Assembly (NCBI GenBank): GCA_937864975.1
Contig: CALMDI010000515.1
Span: forward strand, 1-10,480
Source of the DNA: an uncultured Chloroflexota bacterium
Lineage (GTDB): Bacteria > Chloroflexota > Anaerolineae > Aggregatilineales > Phototrophicaceae
DNA: 10,480 bases
Direction: 5' to 3'
Part shown: piece after piece, positions 1 through 6,146 of the stretch
Numbering within the stretch: position 1 is the first letter of the stretch
How the letters are laid out: the number at the start of each line of letters is the position of its first letter
The notes under the pieces: generated by a model
What the model was told of the DNA's origin: nothing
Seen by the model: the letters and a program-made list of their open reading frames with translations, nothing else
The model's database searches: none
Program-made: the position numbers and the translations under genes

Positions 1-1119
1 CGGCGTCCCGGAAAGATCCGCCAGAAAAATGTCGGCGGGAGCGCAGTCGAAATCGCGCGGCGCATCAGGGTCGAGCGTGTCGTCCAGCACCTGCTGGTGA
101 AAGCGCAGGCAGCGGCGGTCGGCGTCCCAGGCGATAGACGGAAGAAACCCGTCGTTAAGGTGAAAACGCTCGGCGTCGCCCAGGATGGCAAAGCCGCCGC
201 TGCGAAACCATTGAAGCTGCATCTGGTAAACGTTGATGTCCCAGTATTCGTAGTAGCGCAGGTCGGCGGGCTGGCGCGTGCGGTTTTCAAGCTCCACTTC
301 GGCAATCAGAAGCGGGTCGTCGCCGTAGGGCGCGTAGACGCGGCGGCGCACGGCGACATCGCGGCAGGTAGTGCGGGTCTCGAAATAGCCCATGCCGAAA
401 ACGCGCTCGACCTGCGCGCCACCCGGACGGTAGCGAAATGCCGTCGCCCAGACTTCCGTGCCATCGTCGACGTAAGCAAAGCCCCCGGCGCAGGCATACG
501 CGGGAAGCGTTGTGCGCTCAGCAAGCTCCTGCGCCAGCGCTGCGGACATCGGCGCGTCCCCGGTCGTGCCGCGCGGCATGACCCCAGGCGACTCGTAGCG
601 TTCCTTCACGGATGCTGCCGGACGCACCAGCCGCGCGAGCCACAAGCGCACCTGCGTCACCTGCCACACCATTGCCCGCAGCATCCGAAGCAGGCGCGCC
701 GGGAGATCGTCTGCTTCGGGCGGCAGGTCGCCGTCACTATGGACGAAGCGGTTGAGAATCACCCCGCCGCGATCCCCCAGATACACCTGAATCAAACCGT
801 CATTCGACGCCAGCGCCGTGACGCGGTCGTTGCCGATCTGATGCCAGTGATCGCGCCGGACGAGCTTTTCAGAATTCGGGTAGACCGCGCGCGGGTCGGC
901 ATATTGATCGAGGTCATAGCGATAAGCAGGCAAACCGGCTTCATCGATCACCCACTCGCCAAAGATGCCGCTGCCCTCGCTCGTCGGCGTGAACACGCGC
1001 GCTGCGTCGGGCGCAAGCTGTGCGGCGCGCGCGCTTCGTACGCGCTTGAACAGACGGCGCAGCAGCGACCGGGTCAGGGTGGGAAATGTAGGCGCGAGCG
1101 GCTTTGAAACTTCGGACAC
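1..1119 (-). CDS. GH94 / 'glycosyltransferase 36'-type protein, N-terminal part (cellobiose-phosphorylase-like), cut by the window edge
   Basis: The open frame begins at GTG 1119 and is still open at base 1, giving 373 visible residues. GTG is chosen because GGAG (1127-1130) lies 7 nt upstream, an in-frame stop lies at 1144-1146, and no other credible start occurs for over 100 codons. Visible motifs include FGEWVIDEAGLPAYRYDLDQ (53-72), HWHQIGNDR (91-99), ASNDGLIQVYLGDRGG (104-119), FGMGYFETR (241-249), YGDDPLLIAEVELENR (265-280) and YYEYWDINVYQ (289-299). They match the N-terminal beta-sandwich of proteins annotated as cellobiose phosphorylase, glycosyltransferase 36 or cyclic beta-glucan synthase-like (GH94 clan). 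Such enzymes phosphorolyse or build beta-glucosides, but the catalytic (alpha/alpha)6 barrel is outside the window, so substrate and activity are unknown. Residues about 130-205 form an unusual mostly helical insertion. No signal peptide is evident. High GC at third positions supports this strand over the 336-codon antisense frame. Confidence 0.75.
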   Translation of the reverse strand, partial: MSEVSKPLAPTFPTLTRSLLRRLFKRVRSARAAQLAPDAARVFTPTSEGSGIFGEWVIDEAGLPAYRYDLDQYADPRAVYPNSEKLVRRDHWHQIGNDRVTALASNDGLIQVYLGDRGGVILNRFVHSDGDLPPEADDLPARLLRMLRAMVWQVTQVRLWLARLVRPAASVKERYESPGVMPRGTTGDAPMSAALAQELAERTTLPAYACAGGFAYVDDGTEVWATAFRYRPGGAQVERVFGMGYFETRTTCRDVAVRRRVYAPYGDDPLLIAEVELENRTRQPADLRYYEYWDINVYQMQLQWFRSGGFAILGDAERFHLNDGFLPSIAWDADRRCLRFHQQVLDDTLDPDAPRDFDCAPADIFLADLSGTP

Positions 1120-1126
1120 GACGGCG

Positions 1127-1130
1127 CTCC
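1127..1130 (-). promoter_or_regulatory. Shine-Dalgarno GGAG that fixes a GTG start
   Basis: GGAG sits 7 nt before GTG 1119. It is the main reason for starting the GH94-like gene there, since the frame has no early ATG. Confidence 0.6.
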
Positions 1131-1142
1131 GAACGATGACGT

Positions 1143-1162
1143 TTCAGGCGGTGTAGCCTGAA
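1143..1162. promoter_or_regulatory. Small inverted repeat upstream of the GH94-like gene
   Basis: Perfect 7-bp arms TTCAGGC (1143-1149) and GCCTGAA (1156-1162) are separated by 6 nt and lie just upstream of the GTG start. On the minus strand a possible -10, TATCAT (1168-1173), sits immediately upstream, so the palindrome would fall at the 5' end of the transcript as an operator or leader hairpin. I found no convincing -35. It could be chance. Confidence 0.3.
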
Positions 1163-1233
1163 GGGTTATGATACTCTGAATTGCATCTCGCCGTTGGGCA
1201 CGCGAAGACTCATCGACTCCTCAGCGCATTCGC

Positions 1234-1262
1234 TTGAACATCATTACATTGCGAATTAAAAT
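1234..1262 (+). promoter_or_regulatory. Sigma70-type promoter of the HPF-like gene
   Basis: TTGAAC (1234-1239), a 17-nt spacer and TAAAAT (1257-1262) closely match the housekeeping consensus. The start would be near 1269, leaving a leader of about 28 nt that carries AGGAGG at 1284-1289. Spacing to the gene is right and the local sequence is AT-rich compared with its surroundings. Confidence 0.65.
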
Positions 1263-1296
1263 TTAGTCATGAGTCTGGAACGCAGGAGGCAACCCG

Positions 1297-1617
1297 ATGG
1301 CTCAGGACGAATTCGCCGATTTCCCAATCGAGTTCTACAACGAGGTCAACGAGAACAAGGATCTGTACATCGAGGCGGAAGATCGGCTTCGGAAGCTGGC
1401 GAAGGGCAACACCGACATTGTGGGCGCGTCGATCACGCTGCGAAAGCCGGACGCGGCAAATGATACCCAGGTTGAAGCGACGGTCACGGCATACACGCGC
1501 CCGGAGTACACCGTCGCCTCGGCGGTCGCGCGCCAGCCGGAAGCTGCCCTCAAAGGCGCGCTGGACGCCGTCGAGCGGCAGGTACGCGACAAACGCGAGC
1601 GGCTGCGAGGCTACTAA
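1297..1617 (+). CDS. Short HPF/RaiA (sigma54-modulation) family ribosome-associated protein
   Basis: A 106-residue protein starting at ATG 1297 with a perfect AGGAGG 7 nt upstream. The frame resembles ribosome hibernation factors of the HPF/YfiA (RaiA) family: an amphipathic helix containing ALY-like IEAEDRLRKLAK (25-36), then strands IVGASITLRKP (41-51) and VEATVTAYTRP (59-69), then the family-typical basic helix ALKGALDAVERQVRDKRERL (84-103). Members bind the 30S decoding centre and silence or dimerise ribosomes in stationary phase. The protein has only the single N-terminal domain and lacks the C-terminal dimerisation domain of long HPF. Here the first beta strand is weakly conserved and the N-terminus (2-12) is acidic. 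The gene is monocistronic by appearance, with its own promoter, and converges with the next gene. Family assignment is by pattern only; the precise role is inferred. Confidence 0.65.
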   Translation: MAQDEFADFPIEFYNEVNENKDLYIEAEDRLRKLAKGNTDIVGASITLRKPDAANDTQVEATVTAYTRPEYTVASAVARQPEAALKGALDAVERQVRDKRERLRGY

Positions 1618-1631
1618 GGAAAATAGTGAGC

Positions 1632-1712
1632 TTTGAGGATTGAGGGTTGAGTGAAAACCATCTCGCGGAAATAACCTCGTGAGTTCGGTCTTGCCTTTAC
1701 TCAATCCTCAAA
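1632..1712. terminator. Long inverted repeat between convergent genes, possible bidirectional terminator
   Basis: TTTGAGGATTGAG (1632-1644) is the exact reverse complement of CTCAATCCTCAAA (1700-1712): a 13-bp perfect pair with a 55-nt loop. It lies between the stop codons of the HPF-like gene and the convergent 200-residue gene, where a shared terminator would be expected. The loop is long and no clean U-tract follows, so termination is uncertain. The arms consist of heptamer repeats. Confidence 0.35.
1633..1653 (+). repeat. Heptanucleotide tandem repeat, TTGAGGN x3
   Basis: Three consecutive 7-mers, TTGAGGA, TTGAGGG and TTGAGTG, start at 1633. The run matches in complement the array at 1700-1726, and together the two runs form an inverted pair. 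Confidence 0.6.
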
Positions 1713-1726
1713 CCTCATTCCTCAGT
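1700..1726 (+). repeat. Heptanucleotide tandem repeat, CTCAAYC-like, about x4
   Basis: Consecutive 7-mers CTCAATC, CTCAAAC, CTCATTC and a partial CTCAGT lie just beyond the stop codon of the 200-residue gene. They are the complement of the TTGAGGN units at 1633-1653. Confidence 0.6.
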
Positions 1727-1729
1727 ACT

Positions 1730-2332
1730 TCATTTCTTCTCCGGTCGCGGGGGGCGCGCGTAGAGCCACCAGTAGGGGTTTTGCGGATAAGCGTCCCGAA
1801 GCGCCGGATCCCAGATGAAGTCGCTGGGCTGGGCAAAACGCCGCAGCTTTGAATCGACCTGACGCATTTTGGCGGTCAAGTCGCCGGACGCGGTTCCGCC
1901 GCCTTCCATCGACCGGGCAATTTCCTGTACGATGGTGCGGCGTAACGCTTCCGGCAGGTAATTGCCGGCGCACAGCCCTGGCGAGTTGTTACATTCCTCG
2001 AAAAAGTGGTTCATCGCGTCCAGCCGGGAATTCGCTTCGCGGTTCAGCTTCTCGCTGTAATGCAATTGCCACTCGTTACGCACGGCGTCATGCCGCGCTT
2101 CGATCTGATCCAGTTCCGCCCGCTGCGCTGGCGACAGGCGGTTTTCGAGCGCGCGCAGGCGGCGCAGACGCATGAGCAGCGCGCCGACCGTTGTACTCGG
2201 CATCGCACCGCCGCCGAACACCCCGCCAATTCTTCCGTAAAGCTCATCACCGCGCACGTAGGTGTCCAGCGCGTCTGCCATCTCCTTAGCTTCTTTGAGA
2301 TCGCGCTCGACCGAATACTTCTGCTCTGGCAT
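1730..2332 (-). CDS. Conserved-looking helical protein of unknown function (200 aa)
   Basis: I do not recognise the family. The start is ATG 2332 because AAGGAG (2340-2345) lies 7 nt upstream, and because a well-spaced promoter predicts transcription starting near 2355, downstream of the alternative ATG at 2362. The product is soluble, with no signal peptide or membrane segment. Residues 1-27 are a charged helix; 33-45 are glycine-rich (GRIGGVFGGGAMP); 50-108 is a long heptad-like charged helical stretch likely to form a coiled coil; two cysteines at 114 and 121 (CNNSPGLC) bracket a short loop; a basic helical stretch covers 150-166; and the C-terminus is aromatic and proline-rich (DAYPQNPYWWLYARPPRP, 180-197). 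Codon use fits the neighbours. It has its own promoter, directly behind the OsmC terminator. Function cannot be stated. Confidence 0.75.
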   Translation of the reverse strand: MPEQKYSVERDLKEAKEMADALDTYVRGDELYGRIGGVFGGGAMPSTTVGALLMRLRRLRALENRLSPAQRAELDQIEARHDAVRNEWQLHYSEKLNREANSRLDAMNHFFEECNNSPGLCAGNYLPEALRRTIVQEIARSMEGGGTASGDLTAKMRQVDSKLRRFAQPSDFIWDPALRDAYPQNPYWWLYARPPRPEKK

Positions 2333-2339
2333 CCCAACG

Positions 2340-2345
2340 CTCCTT
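2340..2345 (-). promoter_or_regulatory. Shine-Dalgarno AAGGAG deciding the start at 2332
   Basis: AAGGAG is placed 7 nt before ATG 2332. The longer alternative start at 2362 has no comparable site. Confidence 0.7.
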
Positions 2346-2361
2346 CGTTCACCGTATCCCA

Positions 2362-2390
2362 ATTATGACAGCCGCAGCGAAGTATTACAA
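2362..2390 (-). promoter_or_regulatory. Sigma70-type promoter for the 200-residue gene
   Basis: Read on the minus strand: TTGTAA (2385-2390), a 17-nt spacer and CATAAT (2362-2367). Transcription would begin near 2355, about 23 nt before ATG 2332, with room for the AAGGAG. It lies between the OsmC terminator and the gene, as expected. Confidence 0.55.
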
Positions 2391-2414
2391 CTCGCGTTCG
2401 CACAAGTTCGCGAC

Positions 2415-2441
2415 AAAAAAGCCCCTCTTGGGGAGGGGCTT
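2415..2441 (-). terminator. Intrinsic terminator of the OsmC-family gene
   Basis: Minus-strand reading gives a 9-bp perfect stem AAGCCCCTC (2433-2441) / GAGGGGCTT (2419-2427) with a 5-nt loop, running straight into a T-tract (complement of A 2415-2420). It begins 9 bp after the OsmC stop codon. A classic rho-independent terminator. Confidence 0.85.
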
Positions 2442-2449
2442 GGCGTGGG

Positions 2450-2902
2450 CTACTGGGGCGCGTTCCACGTCATGGCGTCTTCCTCGACCAATTCCTCGAA
2501 GAGAAAATTCGGCTGGGTCAGGATGCGATGGACGGGGCATTTCCCGGCGATTTCGAGCAGGCGCGTTTTTTGCTCGTCGCTCAGCGGTCCGTGAAAGACA
2601 ATGCGCTGGCGAAATTCGTTGACGGTGTCCGACTCGCCGGAATAGGTGGGATAATCCACTTTCTTAAAACGCTGAAATTCAAGCTCGATGTCGACGCCTT
2701 GCAGGGGCCAGCCTTTGCGCTGCGCGTACATGCGCGCCGTGATCGCCGCGCACGCGCCCAGCGCGCCGAGCAGCATTTCCATCGGCGTCGGTCCGGTATC
2801 CGTGCCGTCCGCCGAAAGAGGCTCGTCGGCAATCCACGCATGGTGCCGCGCCGTAATCGTCGTCTGCATCGATTGTCCAACATGGACAGTCGCCTTTGAC
2901 AT
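2450..2902 (-). CDS. OsmC family protein (OsmC/Ohr-like thiol peroxidase)
   Basis: A 150-residue protein of normal OsmC-family length. The family reduces organic hydroperoxides with two redox-active cysteines at the dimer interface in the cytoplasm. Visible signatures are an N-terminal beta sheet (TVHVGQSMQTTITARHHAWIADEP), the long helix TPMEMLLGALGACAAITARM (39-58) carrying Cys51, and KCPVHRIL (121-128) carrying Cys122. The spacing matches the two catalytic cysteines of OsmC/Ohr. The helix reads GALGACAAITARMYAQRKGWPL, closer to the OsmC/YhfA-like subgroup than to Ohr, so peroxidase activity is inferred. ATG 2902 has GGGAG about 10 nt upstream. The gene follows the 135-residue gene by 72 bp on the same strand and is closed by an intrinsic terminator. 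Confidence 0.88.
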   Translation of the reverse strand: MSKATVHVGQSMQTTITARHHAWIADEPLSADGTDTGPTPMEMLLGALGACAAITARMYAQRKGWPLQGVDIELEFQRFKKVDYPTYSGESDTVNEFRQRIVFHGPLSDEQKTRLLEIAGKCPVHRILTQPNFLFEELVEEDAMTWNAPQ

Positions 2903-2974
2903 AATGCCGAGTCTCCCGTTGAGCGCGTGCCGCGCGGACGCCTGAAAATGAACCCCCTTGCAACCTTCGGAGGG

Positions 2975-3382
2975 CTAGGAGCGCTTCTTCACCAACCGCC
3001 GCGCGCCCTGGTATTTCGGATTGCCCTGAATCTCGCTCCATCGGGCGTCGCCGCCGTCCGTATGCCACTCGACGGTGTACATGCCGTCCGTGTCCAGATA
3101 GCTCAGCGCGGGACGGATCATGAGAATCTGGCGCAGAACGCCGATCAGTTCCTTGCTCTCCTGGCTCGTTCGCAGGATGAAGTATTGACCGGGCTGCCAC
3201 TCGAACGACACCGGCAAGTCGTACCAGCGCCCTTCCATCTTGATGGGCGCGGTGGGCTGCGTGCAGGTCATGAAAATGTTTTGCAGGCGGTTCTTCCAGA
3301 GCGTATGGTTGACCCGCTCCTCAATGTAGTAGGGTCTGGGTTCGGGCGTGGTGTAGAACCAGGTCCGGGAGTCGGTTGCCAT
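2975..3382 (-). CDS. Protein of unknown function (135 aa)
   Basis: Family not recognised. ATG 3382 is chosen over the upstream ATG at 3448 because GGAGG (3390-3394) stands 7 nt before it; the protein then begins MATDSRTWFYTT. It is soluble and rich in aromatics and charged residues. Segments are EPRPYYIEERVNHTLWKNRL (14-33), a beta-rich middle with EGRWYDLPVSFEWQPGQYFI (50-69), a helix SKELIGVLRQILMI (76-89), a strand pair LDTDGMYTVEWHTDGG (96-111), and a basic tail ARRLVKKRS (127-135). One cysteine (40). No signal peptide or membrane helix. It could share a transcript with the OsmC gene 72 bp downstream, which would suggest a stress context, but this is only positional. Confidence 0.7.
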   Translation of the reverse strand: MATDSRTWFYTTPEPRPYYIEERVNHTLWKNRLQNIFMTCTQPTAPIKMEGRWYDLPVSFEWQPGQYFILRTSQESKELIGVLRQILMIRPALSYLDTDGMYTVEWHTDGGDARWSEIQGNPKYQGARRLVKKRS

Positions 3383-3389
3383 CGACGAG

Positions 3390-3394
3390 CCTCC
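3390..3394 (-). promoter_or_regulatory. Shine-Dalgarno GGAGG deciding the start at 3382
   Basis: GGAGG with a 7-nt spacer to ATG 3382. The 22 codons before it, back to ATG 3448, are therefore treated as leader. Confidence 0.65.
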
Positions 3395-3433
3395 GCAATC
3401 GGTCATGGGTGAGATTGTGACAAGTTTAACGCA

Positions 3434-3474
3434 AAACGAGGCGGGCAAGTAGAGGCTTTAAGAAGCCCGCTCGC
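3434..3474 (-). terminator. Possible terminator at the end of the GT-C gene
   Basis: Arms GCGGGC (3441-3446) and GCCCGC (3465-3470) enclose a smaller hairpin GGCTT/AAGCC (3454-3458/3463-3467) that overlaps the stop codon. On the minus strand the sequence continues CTCGTTTTG, a weak U-tract. Plausible but imperfect. Confidence 0.35.
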
Positions 3475-5041
3475 GCCGACGGTACAGGCGCATTCCTGTG
3501 CCGTAAAAACCCGTGGGAATTTCTTCGATCAACTCGTAATCGGCGCGAAACTCCGCGTTTTGTTCCAATCCCTGCCGTACAAACCCTTCCATCGTGACGA
3601 GGTAAGCGGGCTGCGTGTCCAGAATCAACCGGGGCGGGATGGCGTAATTCTGATCCGGCGCGATCAGGTCGGACGGAACCGGATAATACCGGGAAAGCTC
3701 CGGCGTGACTAATCCGACCGTATCGACAATCGTGGCGCGGCTGAAGTAGCCGACCGCGCCGATGTCGGCGGAGCCAACGCGCACCTGCGGCGTCACGCCG
3801 TGTTCGTCGCGAAGCTCTGTACCGATTTGCTCGTAGAGCAGCTCAATTTCGTGCCATGCCATTTCCGGCGCGGGACGATCCGCGCCATGCGTCGGGTGCA
3901 GCGTCCACGCATTCAGCGACGTGCCGAGCCAGACGACGCCGATTGCCGCCATGACCAGCGCGGACGCCGGGCGCAGGCGCGGGGCGCGTTCCAGCGCGCT
4001 CAGCAGCGACCATGCGCCCGCGCTGATGCCGAGCATCAGGGCGGGCAGGGGCGGCACGAGATACCAGCGAAAGATGAGCGGGTTCGCCAGCGAAAAGACA
4101 ACGAAATACAGCCACGGGTAGATCAGAAACGGAAGCAGGCGCGGCAGGCGGCGCGCGGCGAAGGCGATGCCAAACAGGCTGAGCGCGAAATAGACCACCG
4201 CCGCGACCATCGCGCCAACCGCGCCAAAGGTATCGAATTCAAAGAACGGAGTCGCATACGCCGTGATGAACGTCGACAGCGCCGCGCCGGGGGACAGAAC
4301 GTAGGCAGCGGTTTTCGCCGCGACCGAGTTGGGCAGCGGCGATCCGAAATAAACGAGGCTGAAAACGAGCCACGGCAGCAAGACGACCGCGCAGAGAATC
4401 CACGTTCGCCACGGCAGTCGCGCCAGAAGGGAGCCATCGCGCGGCGCTCGCAGTCGTTCGATCAGTTGATACAGAAACAGCGGCGCGACCCACAACGCCG
4501 AATCGATGCGCGTGAGCAAGCCAAGCGCGGCAAAGACCCCCATCCAACGCTCGCGCCCGGTAATGTACCACCAGACCGCGCCAACCATCCAGAAAATGGT
4601 CAGGCTGGTCTCCATGCCGCCGACCGCGAAGGTCACGCTGCGCGGCGATACCGCCCACAGCGCGCCGAGCAGCGCGCCGAGCCATTCGCTGCCCGTCAGA
4701 CGGCGCGCGATCAGGAACAGAAGAACGCACGTGCCCGCGTCCGCCACGGCGCTGACGGCAATCGCGTACCAGGGGAACTCCTGCCCGCCGGTGATCGCGC
4801 TGATCGCCGCCATGAGGACGGTGAACAGCGGCGTGGTCGTGCCCAGGGTGCGGACGCCGGGGTTGTAGACAAACCCCTCGCCTTCGACCAGATTCCGGCT
4901 GTAGCGGAAGGTAATAAAGGCGTCGTCAATCGTGCGCGGACCTGGCAGCGCGCGGGCGATGATTGCCAGCGCGACCAGCGCCGCCAGGATGGCGAGGGAT
5001 CGGCGGGCGAGCGGTTGAGAGGGGATGCTGTGCATGGTCAC
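3458..5041 (-). CDS. GT-C membrane glycosyltransferase (PMT/ArnT/AftB-like)
   Basis: A 527-residue polytopic membrane protein. Residues 16-33 form the first membrane helix, followed by the outward loop TIDDAFITFRYSRNLVEGEG (37-56), whose acidic pair D39-D40 is the hallmark catalytic motif of GT-C enzymes using polyprenyl-phosphate sugars. Next come YNPGVRTLGTTTPLF (59-73), GGMETSLTIFW (141-151), GLLTRIDSALW (174-184), several further membrane helices to about 380, and FRWYLVPPLPAL (324-335). A soluble C-terminal domain (about 390-527) contains RVGSADIGAVGYFSRATIVD (421-440). The arrangement resembles mycobacterial AftB-type and related bacterial transferases, which add sugars outside the membrane to lipids or cell-wall glycans. 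Donor and acceptor are unknown. The start is GTG 5041 or ATG 5035; neither has a good ribosome site. It follows the trxB terminator, so it should have its own promoter; TACAAT at 5071-5076 is a weak -10 candidate. Confidence 0.85.
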   Translation of the reverse strand: MTMHSIPSQPLARRSLAILAALVALAIIARALPGPRTIDDAFITFRYSRNLVEGEGFVYNPGVRTLGTTTPLFTVLMAAISAITGGQEFPWYAIAVSAVADAGTCVLLFLIARRLTGSEWLGALLGALWAVSPRSVTFAVGGMETSLTIFWMVGAVWWYITGRERWMGVFAALGLLTRIDSALWVAPLFLYQLIERLRAPRDGSLLARLPWRTWILCAVVLLPWLVFSLVYFGSPLPNSVAAKTAAYVLSPGAALSTFITAYATPFFEFDTFGAVGAMVAAVVYFALSLFGIAFAARRLPRLLPFLIYPWLYFVVFSLANPLIFRWYLVPPLPALMLGISAGAWSLLSALERAPRLRPASALVMAAIGVVWLGTSLNAWTLHPTHGADRPAPEMAWHEIELLYEQIGTELRDEHGVTPQVRVGSADIGAVGYFSRATIVDTVGLVTPELSRYYPVPSDLIAPDQNYAIPPRLILDTQPAYLVTMEGFVRQGLEQNAEFRADYELIEEIPTGFYGTGMRLYRRRERAS

Positions 5042-5047
5042 CGAATC

Positions 5048-5094
5048 AAAAACGCAGGGGTGTCCGCTTTATTGTACTGCCGGACACCCCTGCG
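5048..5094 (-). terminator. Strong intrinsic terminator of the zinc-finger/trxB unit
   Basis: A perfect 14-bp stem CGCAGGGGTGTCCG (5053-5066) / CGGACACCCCTGCG (5081-5094) with a 14-nt loop. On the minus strand it is followed by TTTTT (complement of 5048-5052). It lies 39 bp after the trxB stop codon. The loop holds TACAAT in the same orientation, which might also serve as a -10 for the GT-C gene, though no good -35 matches it. Confidence 0.85.
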
Positions 5095-5133
5095 CTCCTG
5101 TGACAATGCCTTAAGGGTCGGTGGGCAAACGCT

Positions 5134-6111
5134 TTAAGCGTCGGCGACCGCCGCGCCTGCCGCCGGTAAGGGCAGCGGTTCGAGTTGATCGGCACGCTCC
5201 TGAAGCCATACCGTCGCGCTCAGCGCCGCCGCGACGCCATCGCCCGCCGCCGTCGCCGCCTGCCGCCAGATGCGGTCGTGAATCTCACCGCCCGCGAACA
5301 CGCCTTCGACGTTCGTCCGCATCAACTGGTCGACCAGCACGTAACCGTCGGCGTCGGCGGCGATCTGCCCGCCGAAGATGCCGCCGTTGGGATCGTAGCC
5401 GACGAAGATGAACACGCCGTCGGTCGGGAAATCATAAACGTCGCCCGTCTTCACATTCGCCAGCGTCACCGACTGGACGACGCCCGTCTCGCTGTTGATT
5501 TTCTCGACGACGGTATCCATGATGTAGTTGATCTTCGGATTGGCTTTGGCGCGTATTTGCAGCGAGGTGCTGGCGCGGAACGTATCGCGCCGGTGGACGA
5601 CAGTGACGTTGGCGAACTTGGTCAGGAAAATCGCTTCCTGAAGCGCCGAGTCGCCGCCGCCCACGACGACAATGTTCTTCCCGCGGAAGAAGAAACCGTC
5701 GCAGGTGGCGCAGTAGCTCACGCCGCGCCCGGTAAATTCGTACTCCCCGGGGACACCCAGCTTGCGCGGCGTCGCGCCGTTGGTGACGATCACGGCGTCG
5801 GCAACGTAGACGTCATTCTGCGTCTTGACGGTGAACGGCGTCCCCTGCGTGAAATCGACCTCGGTCACCAGATCATAGTCGAAGCGCGCGCCGAAGCGCT
5901 CCGCCTGCTGCTTCATGCGCTCGACCAGCTCCGGTCCGGTCACGCCTTCGGGAAAGCCGGGGAAATTGTCGACGTCGTGCGTCGTGGCGATCTGCCCGCC
6001 AAACTGCGGACCGGTGATGACCACGGTTTCAAACTGCGCGCGCGCCGTATACAGCGCGGCGGAAAGCCCCGCCGGACCCGATCCAATGATGATGACCCGT
6101 ACTCGCTGCAT
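5134..6111 (-). CDS. trxB: Thioredoxin-disulfide reductase
   Basis: A 325-residue flavoenzyme that passes electrons from NADPH through FAD and a redox disulfide to thioredoxin in the cytoplasm. Seen in order: N-terminal FAD-binding GSGPAGLSAALYTARA (10-25), GGQIATTHDVDNFPGF (38-53), the redox site CATC (134-137), the NADPH-binding GGGDSALQEA (151-160), the NADP-type HRRDTFRAS (173-181), and the C-terminal FAD-contacting segment with RQAATAAGDGVAAA (283-296). In that segment the usual AGD reads GGEIHD (274-279), a Glu-for-Asp change. A 30-residue hydrophobic, proline- and alanine-rich tail extends past the usual end. The start has only a weak AGGA upstream. It lies 35 bp behind the zinc-finger gene with no terminator between, indicating one transcript, and ends at a strong terminator. 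Confidence 0.95.
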   Translation of the reverse strand: MQRVRVIIIGSGPAGLSAALYTARAQFETVVITGPQFGGQIATTHDVDNFPGFPEGVTGPELVERMKQQAERFGARFDYDLVTEVDFTQGTPFTVKTQNDVYVADAVIVTNGATPRKLGVPGEYEFTGRGVSYCATCDGFFFRGKNIVVVGGGDSALQEAIFLTKFANVTVVHRRDTFRASTSLQIRAKANPKINYIMDTVVEKINSETGVVQSVTLANVKTGDVYDFPTDGVFIFVGYDPNGGIFGGQIAADADGYVLVDQLMRTNVEGVFAGGEIHDRIWRQAATAAGDGVAAALSATVWLQERADQLEPLPLPAAGAAVADA

Positions 6112-6146
6112 ATTCGATACTATCCTGTAAGGTTCTTAGATTGCCG

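Noticed and set aside
97..1107. A 336-codon open frame on the plus strand
   Set aside because: Its translation is low-complexity and Arg/Ala-rich with no family signature, while the minus strand reads continuously with GH94-type motifs. It is an antisense shadow in GC-rich DNA.
2332..2362. Upstream ATG 2362 as the start of the 200-residue protein
   Set aside because: The promoter at 2362-2390 predicts a transcript beginning near 2355, after this ATG, and AAGGAG is correctly spaced only for ATG 2332.
3800..5137. A 445-codon plus-strand open frame opposite the GT-C gene
   Set aside because: The product is extremely rich in Arg, Gln, Asp and Ala with no domain and no hydrophobic pattern. The minus-strand frame is a clear membrane glycosyltransferase.
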